35,972 nt of DNA, from positions 1 to 35,972 of the forward strand of contig NMRA01000667.1 of NCBI GenBank assembly GCA_002633005.1, written 5' to 3'. Source of the stretch: Phoronis australis (taxonomy: Eukaryota; Phoronida; Phoronidae). This document shows positions 12,901 through 24,900 of the stretch, one piece after another. How positions within the stretch are numbered: position 1 is the stretch's first letter; the number at the start of each line of letters is the position of its first letter. A program made the translations under genes and the position numbers. The notes below the pieces were generated by a model. That model had not been told where the DNA came from, searched no databases, and saw only the letters and a program-made list of their open reading frames with translations.

Positions 12901-15900
12901 CAGAAAACAAAACAGGAAGTTTTCAAAAAGGAGGAGAGCAAATGGATCCAAGGTAAGTAAATGCCTGCTTGATCATATAAACAGGCACGCAGAACATGTG
13001 CATACTCTGACAATGCTCAGTAGAAACATTTTGATAATAATGAAAAAATGTTATTCATTGTTCATTTTATTACAGCTAGAAATCTACTAAAAAGTTGGCC
13101 CCAAAGAAATTCTCCACAACTGCCCCGACTGTTGGTGTAGCACCCGACTGTGTGAAAGGTTGAAGGAAGCTTTAGATCTTCACACGGAGGTCAGGCAGTT
13201 GTCTTCCTTGGTGCATGTTTCTGGGTCAGGATGATCACTAAATCTGCTGTCATTCAGGTCTAAGCAATGATTAAATAAAGACATGAATGCAATGAGCAGA
13301 ACTGTGCTCCTTGTACCCACAGACAAAACACTTGAGAATCTCTTGGAAATGTGAAAAAATAGCAGCGTCATCTATCTTGATTACTCAAATCACATAAATG
13401 GCCAACTTTGTAGTACTCAGAAAATACAATTAGAAAAGGGAATCATGAGGCATTGGAAATATCACAAGACAAGATGAAGAGAAAACATTACAGAAACGTT
13501 TGCAAAAATAATTTTGACGATAATTCGTTAAAATGAATATGAACAAAACATCGGAAGAAGNAAATGTGAAAAAATAGCAGCGTCATCTATCTTGATTACT
13601 CAAATCACATAAATGGCCAACTTTGTAGTACTCAGAATATACAATTAGAAAAGCGAATCATGTGGCATTGGAAATATCACAAGAACAGATGAAGTGAATG
13701 GGTTACAGAAACGTTTGCAAAAATAATTTTGACGATTATTCGTTAAAATGAATATGAACAAAACAGCAGAAGAAGAACCGAAAACAAATATACCAAAGGC
13801 AAATTAACGATTCTGCTCCAGCAGGCTAACAGGTACTCACAGCAATGTGATAAGACACTGATTAGCAGAACATAATGGCCTGGAATCTTTTGATCGGAAA
13901 AAAACCAACTGGAAACACCCAACATTGAATTCCGAAGACTCGAAAGTACAGCCAGAGAAAAAAGAATCGACCACAACAAATCAACGGGAAGTACACACCC
14001 TATCATTTTTTCTGGTAAATATGCACTCGTGAATGAGTGAAAAGACATAAACTGACTCTAAAAGCCACAATATCGGTGAAAATAGTTCTGCTGTATGTCA
14101 ACACGTTTTAAAGAATACTAAGCAGTCATGGGGGAAATTCCACACAGCTGCTCCAGCTGATGCAGTAGTAATTGACAACGTGAAAGGATGAGAGAAGTTT
14201 CAGATCTTCACACGGAGATCAGGTAGTTGTCTTCCTTGGTGTATGTTTCTGGGTCAGGATGATTACTAAATCTGCTGTCATTCAGGTCTAAGAGATATTT
14301 AAATAAAGACATGAATGCAGTGCGCAGAACAGTGATCCTGGTACCCAGAGACATACACTACAGAATTCCTTTGTAATGCAGGAAGATAAGATAATTTTTG
14401 CAACATCAACTGTCAAAATATAATACATCAATGAAATGTGGCAAGTATCTTAGTATTTGAAAATAGAAAAACAAACAAATCTATGCTGTGATACTCATGT
14501 GATTTTACAAGAAAAACTTAAAAATGAAAAAAGAATGAACTAGAACAAAAGAAAAAGAAATGGCTCAATCAGGTTAACAGGTACTCACAGTAATGTGAAA
14601 AGACACTGATTAGCAGAAAAGACATGACATTGAAGGACATAAAGCTCTGCTTCAGAAACAAAGATTGTGAAGTATCAAAAACAAATTACGGAAACAGCAG
14701 ACAAAACAGGAAGTTTTCAAAAAGGAGGAGAGCAAATGGATCCAAGGTAAGTAAATGCCTGCTTGATGATATTAACAGGCACGCAGAACACGAGCATACT
14801 CTGACAAGGCTCAGTAGAAACATTTTGATAATAATGAAAAAATGATATTCATTGCTCATTTTATTACAGCTAGAAATCTACTAAAAAGTTGGCCACAAAG
14901 AAATTCTCCACAGCTGCCCCGACTGTTGGTGTAGCACCCGACTGTGTGAAAGGTTGAAGGAAGCTTTAGATCTTCACACGGAGGTCAGGCAGTTGTCTTC
15001 CTTGGTGTATGTTTCTGGGTCAGGATGATCACTAAATCTGCTGCCATTCAGGTCTAAGCGATGATTAAATAAAGACATGAATGCAATGAGCAGAACTGTG
15101 CACCTGGTACCCACAGACTAAACACTTGAGAATCTCTTGGAAATGTGAAAAAATAGCAGCGTCATCTATCTTGATTACTCAAATCACATAAATGGCCAAC
15201 TTTGTAGTACTCAGAAAATACAATTAGAAAAGGGAATCGTGAGGCATTGGAAATATCACGAGAAGATGAAGAGAATACGTTATAGAAACGTTTGCAAAAA
15301 TAATTTTGACGATTATTCGTTGAAATGAATAATGAACAAAACAGCGGAAGAAGTACCAAAAACAAATATACCAAAGGCAAATTAACAGTTCTGCTGCATC
15401 AGGCTAACAGGTACTCACAGCAATGTGATAAGACACTGATTAGCAGAACATAATGGCCTGGAATCTTTTGATCGGAAGAAACCAACTGGAAACACTCAAA
15501 AGTACAGCCAGAGAAAAAGAATCGACCACAACAAATCAACGGGAAGTACACACCCTATCATTTTTTTGGTAAATATGCACTCCTGAATGAGTGAAAAGAC
15601 ATCAACTGACTGTAAAAGCCACAGTATTAGTGAAAATAATTCTCCTGTATGTCAACACGTTTTAAAGAATACTAACCAGTCATGGGGGAAATTCCCCACA
15701 GCTGCTCCAGCTGATGCAGTAGTAATTGACAACGTGAAAGGATGAGAGAAGTTTCAGATCTTCACACGGAGATCAGGTAGTTGTCTTCCTTGGTGTATGT
15801 TTCTGGGTCAGGATGATTACTAAATCTGCTGTCATTCAGGTCTAAGAGATATTTAAATAAAGACATGAATGCAGTGCGCAGAACAGTGATCCTGGTACCC

Positions 15901-18900
15901 AGAGACATACACTACAGAATTCCTTTGTAATGCAGGAAGATAAGATAATTTTTGCAACATCAACTGTCAAAATTTAATACATCAATGAAATGTGGCAAGT
16001 ATCTTAGTATTTGAAAATAGAAAAACAAAGAAATCTATGCTGTAATACTACTGTGATTTTACAAGAACAACTTAAAAATGAAAAAGAATGAATTAGAACA
16101 AAAGAAAAAGAAATGGCTCAATCAGGTTAACAGGTACTCACAGCAATGTGAAAAGACACTGATGAGCAGAAAAGACGTGATGTTGAAGGACATGAAGCTC
16201 TGCTTCAGAAACAAAGATTGTGAAGTATCAAAAGCAAATCATGGAAACAGAAGACAAAACAGGAAGTTTTCAAAAAGTACTAGAGCAAATGGACCAAAGG
16301 TAAGTAAATGCCTGCTTGATGATATTAACAGGCACGCAGAACACGTGCATACTCTGACAAGGCTCAGTAGAAACATTTTGATAATAATGAAAAAATGATA
16401 TTCATTGCTCATTTTATTACAGCTAGAAATCTACTAAAAAGTTGGCCACAAAGAAATTCTCCACAGCTGCCCCGACTGATGGTGTAGCACCCGACTGCGT
16501 GAAAGGTTGAAGGAAGCTTTAGATCTTCACACGGAGGTCAGGCAGTTGTCTTCCTTGGTGTTTGTTTCTGGGTCAGGATGATCACTAAATCTGCTGTCAT
16601 TCAGGTCTAAGCGATGATTAAATAAAGACATGAATGCAATGAGCAGAACTGTGCTCCTGGTACCCACAGACAAAACTCTTGAGAATCTCTTGGAAAAGTG
16701 AAAAAATAGAAGTATCATCTATCTTGATTACTCAAATCACAGAAATTTCCAGCTTTGTAGTAGTCAGCAATTACAATTAGACAAACGAATCACGTGGCAT
16801 TGGAGATATCACAAGAGAACATGAAGTGAGAATGTAATAGAAAAATTGTTTGCGAAATAATTTTGGGGATTATCCCTCAAAAGGGAATATAAACGAAGCA
16901 ACCAAAGAAATGCTGGAAACAAATATACTAAAGGCACATTAACCGTTCCGTTCCACCAGGCTAACAGGTACTCACAGGAATGTGATAAGACACTGAATAG
17001 CAGACCATAAAGCCTTGAATCTTTTGATTGGAAGAAACCAACTGGAAATACTTAACGCTGAATTCTGAAGACACAAGAATAGACACCCGACTGGGAAAAA
17101 ATATAGACCAGAACAAGTCAGGGGAAAGTTGGTAACACCATTTTCATGATATCATGTATTCATTGTACTCTTGAATGAGTCACATAGACAAACAGTTACT
17201 AAATTTGCCTCTGTGTGGTTCAAAATAGTTGTCCTGACTGTTAGTATAGCACACAATGGTGTGAAAGGTTGAGGGAAGCTCTAGACCTTCATACGGAGGT
17301 CAGGCAGTTCTCTGACAATTGTTTCTGAATGCTGAACCTGATAACCTTATCTGCTTTCCGCATGGTAAGATTCTGGTGAGAAAAGTGAGATGACGCCAAG
17401 TCTACAGTAGATCTTGGCATATGTTACAAGTGAAGCACGTTACCATATTTATGTTTACTTGTGAGTGCCTCGCATTGCGGAGCCTTCCCCTGTAAAGGAA
17501 AGTTTGAACTGGCCACTGAAACAAACTCACCACATAGTGGACATAATATCTTGGCTTAGTACGATCGACAAGGTGACCTTCTTTGAAAATCTTCAGCTCA
17601 TCTGCAAGAAAACAAATGAACGATAATTTGTAGCGCCTCATTATTCGCACCACCGTGTATACAACACAATATCCAATTACACGCTACATTTAGTACACAG
17701 GAACCACACAATTATCTGCACAAAAAACTGAACCATAATTATACACTCTATGTAACTTCATGGACAAAAAATCTTAGATAACAACCACAGAACACATACA
17801 CATAATTTGTGAACGCATCGAACCAAGCATCAATGAACTCATTCGCATGCATCATTTGTCATTGGTATTTAAAATGGTACATTTCATAGTTCTTACATAC
17901 CAGTTTGCATGGATATTTTTTCATGCTGGCATCATTTGAAAGAGGAATTCATAGTACTTGCAGATGACTCAGAGGTTAACATGAAGGATTGTCAGGAAAT
18001 CTTGTTTTGTAGTCGCCAGCATGCGTTTTTACAGTAAATTTCAACCTCTCTTGAAATACGAACACAAGTGCAATGGGTGCAGACCAACATTCTTCAACAT
18101 ATGAAAACCACTAGACCATGAATGCCGGTATTTTTGAGCTATGAACGGTTCAGGAAGTTATTTTTTTCGTGGTGGTAATTACGAGAGATTGCCATGCTTA
18201 AAACAACAAGCAAATAATAATAGATTATGGACTTTATCATTCATCCATGTGAATTACTAAAGATATGAAAAAATATAAATCATAACTGTTGAAACTTACT
18301 GCAAAACAGTTAATTCCTTGTTGCAGTGACCTAGCTCCTTCTGCGGATTGATAACTGACTTGTTCCCACAAAAATTTTGTCACCCTGTGCCGGTGTTCAT
18401 AGATATCGACTGCAAGGCCCTGGACCATGAGTCAGATAACCTAAATCTGACCCCTCCATCGGGAAAGCTAATTCCCAGGAAGTTCCAGAAGGTATGATTG
18501 ATATTTTTTGCTTCAACCAAAGTAAATCATCGATTCTAGCATTGCAATCAACATCAAAGTGCTTTACAATATGTAATTCCTAATACTGAGATGCAATGAG
18601 ATTGACTGGTACACTTACTCAAGTAGCTCTTGGTGAATTTCTCCAACTCCTCGCAGCAAACGCCCAGAGCTCTGGTGACAAGATGCGGGCTGCCAATGTG
18701 ACTAGCCACCTCCAGCTGAAACAACACACCATGTTGCACTCACTGTCTGTACGAGGATTTAGAAACATGGGTCTGCATGCGAAGCTGCCCCAGCATCCAT
18801 GATTAATATGCATGTGAGGCTAATTAATATGCATATGAGGCTAATTATTATGCATATGAGGCTAAAATATGCGAAACTTGACTTATCTGTTTAATATCAC

Positions 18901-21900
18901 TTACTCGGATGTCGTATTAACAACACCAAAAATTTCAAAACCACTCTATGGTGCTTTGTCAACAAATGGCTGGTTGTTATCTCCATTACGTGACCAGGAA
19001 GTACGACAACCAGCCATTTGTTGACAAAGGGCCACAGTATGAAGTTTGCAACCTTAGAATCATCAATACAACATCTCTAAGTGATTTATATTTTGCTCAA
19101 CATCTGCAGAGATCATGAAACGATTGTTTCCCGTTTAAAATGGACGACCTTTAATGGATATTTGGTTGATGGTCATTTTAAATGATAGGATCAGGGTTAA
19201 TTTAAGGCTGCATTTCACCGTGCTACCTGTCAAACAAAACAAAATTCAAATTAAGTCTTTAAGCGTCACAAAATTGGTCTCGCAATATTCCTTATCGAAA
19301 AAAGATTTTATGGCCGTAAACAATAAGAACACCAAACCCATCCAGCGAATCTAGAAAATGCTACAGCTTATGGGAGTTAGCCAACTCTAGAATTGCCAAT
19401 TTGAAAATAGCGTATTGCTTATGACTTGAGTTGGTAGCTCATTTGGTAACAATTCAAGATCAAATGAGCACCGTGACGTTTATAAACTCCAAAGTACTTC
19501 GGTTAGGAATTCACTATTGACAGCTACACAAGGTGAAAAGTGGCTTTAAATGTTCAGCTGATGCTTACATTCTGTTCTATCATCTGACACAGCAGGACAG
19601 GGAGTTGCGTGGTGAAAAACCCATTGCCGTCTGTCTCGGGCTGCTGATCACGGTCCCAGTCCTAGAACAATAGGTTAATATCATAGATAACTAACATAAA
19701 GTAACAAAAAAACGTGCAATACTAAGGATGATTGGAACGACAGACATGCAAACAAGTTTTCAGGAGTTTACAGACATCACAAATATTGCAAAAATACTAG
19801 TAACATTGACCTTGTTCACTGTGTAGTGTTAACTCCTCCTGCGTGTAATTTGACATAATGTTGAAAAGGCGGTAGTATTCTATTTGTCTTTGATGATCTA
19901 TGACCAAAGTGCTGTGGTTTGATCATATAACTAATATGAAAATTATAGCTATTTTTTTTCTGTTCGAATATTAATAGGAAAAATTACCATATACCTTTCA
20001 GTATTTCTATTTGTTTCCCTTGTGATCATGATGCACTCGAGACAGTGTCTACATGCACTGATGCCAATTGACAAGCTCACTTAGAGCTCATATCTCTTAT
20101 GTATTCAACAACACATGTGAAAAAGACTGGTAGGAACCACACTATACTCACATAATGTGTTTCAACATGTCAGTAGCAGAAAAGTCTGACAACTATTCTG
20201 TAGTAACGTAACATCAGCAACTGAGACGGAAATGTTACAGTAGGTAGCCTTCACAAAAATTCAAAAAATCAAAGTCTCTCACTGCCAGCAAGCAATTGGC
20301 AAGAATCAGAATTCAACAAGAGCAACACAGACCCTGCTCAAGTTTTGTTTCTGAAATTCATTTTCTAAAAGGACGTGTTAAAATCTAATACAAAAGCAGA
20401 TAATCTGAAATGAAATCGATGATCACGCAGATATTGACATAAAGATCCAATTTCTTTTTCGCTTCCTTTTGTTTTCATTTTGTCCCTAACTGATAAAGCT
20501 GCAAGCTAAAATAACCTTCCATGTTCCAAAAGTAAATTCGAACCTTGTCAGAGAACAAATTTTGTCAATTGTCTTTAAACTAAACACATTTATGAACATG
20601 ATTTGTGCTGCGGACGAAGAAAAAATGTTGGCATTATGCACAAAGTGGTGGAACTGTGAACTAAGAACTTCCAGCAAGTGAAATGATGTACAAACTGAAT
20701 ACTAATTACAAGGTACATTGTATTATCAGTACTTCACAAGGCTCTTCATTCCGGTGGCCCAGGTATTACTCAGGTAAGGGTCATATACTCAGGTAAGGGT
20801 CATATACTCAGGTAAGGGTCATATACTCAGGTAAGGGTCATACCTACATTTTTATCAGCTTGTAGGGAGTTGTTCATCCATTCGTCAAAGTTCTTCTTCA
20901 TGTTGCTCAAGTACCTGAATACAGTAAAGCAGATTAGAAACACTATTTCTTCAAAATATCAAAATTTTACGTGAGGCATGTAAATAATTACTCTGTTATT
21001 AAGTTAACCGAAAGACACTTTAAATGTGTTTGCGTACAAATCATAAATTCATTGACCAAATAACTTTTTAACTCCGAAACAACTTTTACGAACATCAACT
21101 CGAAAGCAGTTTTATTGACAACTTACTGATTCTCTAGGCTGGTGACTTCTTTAGGTGGCAACAGAGGGCCTAACTGTTGAACGTCTATTTTAAGGGTGAA
21201 GTGTCCCATCATGTCCTTTCCACTGTAAAATAAGAGATTCAACATGTTAGTACTATCTGGTACAGGGCCCTCAATCACCTGAGGGGAAAGGTGCCTGTGC
21301 CTTCTGAGAGGGTATTTTTTTGGGGATGAGCGCGAAATTCTACCTACCCCTCCCCCAATCACAATCAATAGCACCCTCCACCCCTGCTGCAAGCCTTAAT
21401 AGGCTCTGCCTAAAGTATCTAAAGCTCACTTTTGTGCTCTTTTAATTTGTGAGAGCTACAAGCAGAGGAAATTTCCAATCACTTGTCCAGGGGAAATTTT
21501 GGGCCTCATGGGGGATTTTCAATGATTTTTCAATATTTTTCAGACTAGGGGAAGCGAGGGCCTGTGGTAACAACAGGAATTGCTTTAGTAAGAGTCAATG
21601 ACCTTGGACCACCTTTTTCCAAAGACTAAATGATAATCTCCACTTATCTGTCACTAAAACTGAACTTCTCGTAACAAGAAGAATCAGCAGTATACGACAA
21701 CTGAAAACAACATGATGACAAGAATAATTTACTCACTCGTAGTTATTGAGCCAAGACAGCAAAGTAACAATTTCATTTCCCTCCAACACATCTTCAATCA
21801 GACGGCACACCTAGTTAGAGATAATGAAGTATTAATTAGCAGCCAGATCAAATCATAACATTTCCACACAATGGCCTCTTTTAGCTGATTAGCTCCTTAA

Positions 21901-24900
21901 AGATGTTTAATATTCACCATTTAAGGCACCAAAGACATGACTGAACTCAAACCAACGATCAAAACATTTCCAGTCATGTTCTCAAAACTACCAACTCAAA
22001 AAAAAATTCATGGCGACGATTGACAAGACTGGAGTACATTAAAAAGACGCCAATCTACAATGCTTGTAAAAATCAATGAACATGACAGACTGTTTCCGTG
22101 TGTGCACAGAGAGATTCCCTACAGAGTCGTGTGTGGTCAGATCACGTGACCAATTAATATAAAGGTCAAACTTACGTGAGTTGAAATGGATCTGTGATAC
22201 ATATCCACGTAACACTTGCCTATGTCATAATCAGGCGGGAATACAGCTGGGCATAATGTCTGGAGAAAAAGAAGTGATCAAATTGTGTTACTGGGTGTCT
22301 ACGTTAACATATCTAACACTTGCTTGTGATGTACAATTTCAAACGTCTCAAGCCAACTGTACCACAAACAGGATGGTTTGGTTACAGACAAGTGAACTTT
22401 GACAATGACAGATGTTTGTTGCTTTGAGATGTAACGGCATTAGATCAAAAGCAGCAAGCAAAAGGAGACTGCTGTTCAGCGGTGATGCTGACGGAGGTAG
22501 GACCTTTTACTATCCAAATACAGAGCGTTGATTAAATGAGGGCTCTGTGTGACTAGTTCCCGAACTCACACTCCATTACAGCTGAACTAGCATAGCACCA
22601 CTTAGAATTTTGAGAGTCTTCATTATGTATGCATGCATATTTGCGAATATGCTCACTTTCCCCAAATGGGAAAAGCACATCCTTTAGAAGAATACATTCA
22701 TTGCTATTTACTCAGCGGAGCTCGAGACATTGAAGACAATTGGAAGATTGTTTGGCAGGTTACCTTGGCAACTCTGATATCTTCCACCACCTGTTGTCGA
22801 AGGAGTTCAAGGTGCTTAACGAGCCACATTTTGTCCGACTCACGGAAATCTACTTGACTGCTCTGTATTCTAGAGACGACAAAGGAACAGTATGGAACCA
22901 CATGACCAACACTATCATATATTACCTTACTCATAGTAACACATTAAACCTTGCATGTTAAATACTTGATGTAGGTTACTTCTCACTGCTCACTAAAGCA
23001 CGCATTCAATGACCTGTATTGTGAGTCTGGCGTCCACACAGTCTTTGAGATTTTCTGTTCTAGTTGCAACACGCTGGTCGGGTAAACCAATCGCCAGCTT
23101 TTCAAACTTTTAAAGTCCAGTGATAGAAGATTTTCTGATAAATTACTGTTTGTTAGGCACACTTTAATAAACAATAACTTAATATATTATGAATTTTCAA
23201 GTCTTGTTTGTACTTAAAGGTAAATGTGATGCCTCACAAGCACAAGAGTACACATGAAGCACTGCTATTTGGAAATAATATGACGTAATATTTAGACAGG
23301 GTGAATCAAAATCAACACATTAAGTGATCACAAACTCCAAACAATTAGATCAAACTTAAGTTTGTGGGTACAATATTTTCCAGTAACAACATAGCAATGT
23401 CCTTTTAAAACAAGGTACAGTACAGGGTAAAAGCAATCAGACAAAATACTGTTCCTCCTCATGATGGCCCACTCCATTAGCAGCAAAAATAACTGGTAAT
23501 GACCTTTTTAGAAGCAAAATTCTAATCATCTTTGGTAGAATGAGGTGGCCAGCTCACTAACTTTCCTCCTAATTTCTCTTCGTTCTCAGTCAGGAGGGAA
23601 GACTACGCTGACGATGAATTTGGCTTCCGCCCAGCCCTCATGTTGGGGAATTCCAGGTCATTTTGTTTGAATACCTTGGGTAGATATTTTATGAAAAGTG
23701 TGTTGAAATATCACATACTGCTCGCTTGCACCACCACCAAAAGTGCCACTTCACTGTTCAGAGTCACTAGAAATGTCACCAGTGACCAGTTTGTAAGCAG
23801 TTCTTTAATACAATAGCACCAACTAACGCAAACAATGTTGTTTACCCTGCATTACACGGATAAAGACACAACACTCACCTTGTCAATACAGCCTGCTCCA
23901 AAACATTCATGCATTTCTTTCGCCAACATTTAGGTCTTCCCGGAGGAATAAATCCTGTCTGTTCCTTGCGTCTCACTTGAGCTTTGTCGGTTCTGGAAAT
24001 TAAGACTTTTAAATTATTATATCAGACTATGATTTCCTGGAAAAACGCCTAAAATGAGTGCAGTTATAGGCTTGCACAACTTTGCATAGTGTCAGTGATG
24101 CGGCGGCAACACTATCATTAATTATAACAACACGACTCATAAAAAGTATACCATATACCACAGCATAAGGAACAACAGACGTCATTTTTGCATATATCCA
24201 AAGAAAAGGATTCATAGACATTGCAGCCTGGATAGACAGCCACTTACAACACCAAATGACAAAAAAACTCAAAATGAGAGGCCTGACATGGTACTATTCC
24301 TTACAAACTAAAAACCATAAGTTTACGAAAATGTACAATGACATGTTCCAGTTTTCAGAGTAAAAAGAAACACCTTAGGTTGTTAAAACAGCGATAAACC
24401 CACGTTCCGTCCAATAACTTTTGATTTAGATGAACTATACTGCTATATAATTGGTCTCTGCTTGTTCCTTACTCAGATAAGAAATGAATTCTGGGTGTGT
24501 AAAGATATGACAGTTTGTTATGCCCTGAGACAACGTTGACGTGGCATGACAGGCCAAGTTGTACAGCCTGATCTCGACGACTAATAACGAAGAATCAGTT
24601 ATATTGAAGCCTTGAAATCATCTCCAACTTATCTTGGGAACAATTTGAGACATATGTTCTTGGTAAGAGGTTCAAATCGATTGTTTCTTATGTTGGAAGG
24701 CCGGTAAATTATTGGTTAGAATTCCAGGATGAGAAATCTATTAGGTGAATTATCCTAATTTGGATGTCTCACATATCTCACCTTTCCTCTCGTTCAATGA
24801 TCCTTAGGGCAGTGACAATCATCGTCGGCTCTTTCCTCACTGTCTGTAGGGTGCGCTGCAGTATTAACCACAGCTGTTTGGACAATTTGTCATTCAGCGA

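Larger units (their letters stand above)
10957..17350. repeat. Large tandem array of dimeric (A-B) units in EXOC3 intron 15
   Basis: A core of about 200 bp containing TCTGGGTCAGGATGAT, TAAATCTGCTGTCATTCAGG and CTGGTACCCA recurs eight times. Its starts alternate between an A form (about 10957, 12376, 14181, 15735) and a B form (about 11698, 13152, 14947, 16500). A ninth, badly decayed copy lies near 17258. A with B makes a unit of about 1.4-1.55 kb, longer between units 2 and 3 because of the duplication at the N. Both halves also share AACAGGTACTCACAGCAATG followed by AAGACACTGATTAGCAGAA, so A and B are themselves diverged copies of one monomer of about 750 bp. The outermost right copy is the most diverged, as expected of array edges. 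I do not recognise the family. Confidence 0.9.

Noticed and set aside
18237-18428. 63-codon minus-strand ORF between EXOC3 exons 14 and 15
   Set aside because: Exons 14 and 15 join directly in phase and match the family without a gap. This frame has no family counterpart.
20768-20843. CRISPR-like direct repeats
   Set aside because: The units are contiguous with no spacers and sit in an animal intron; this is a minisatellite.
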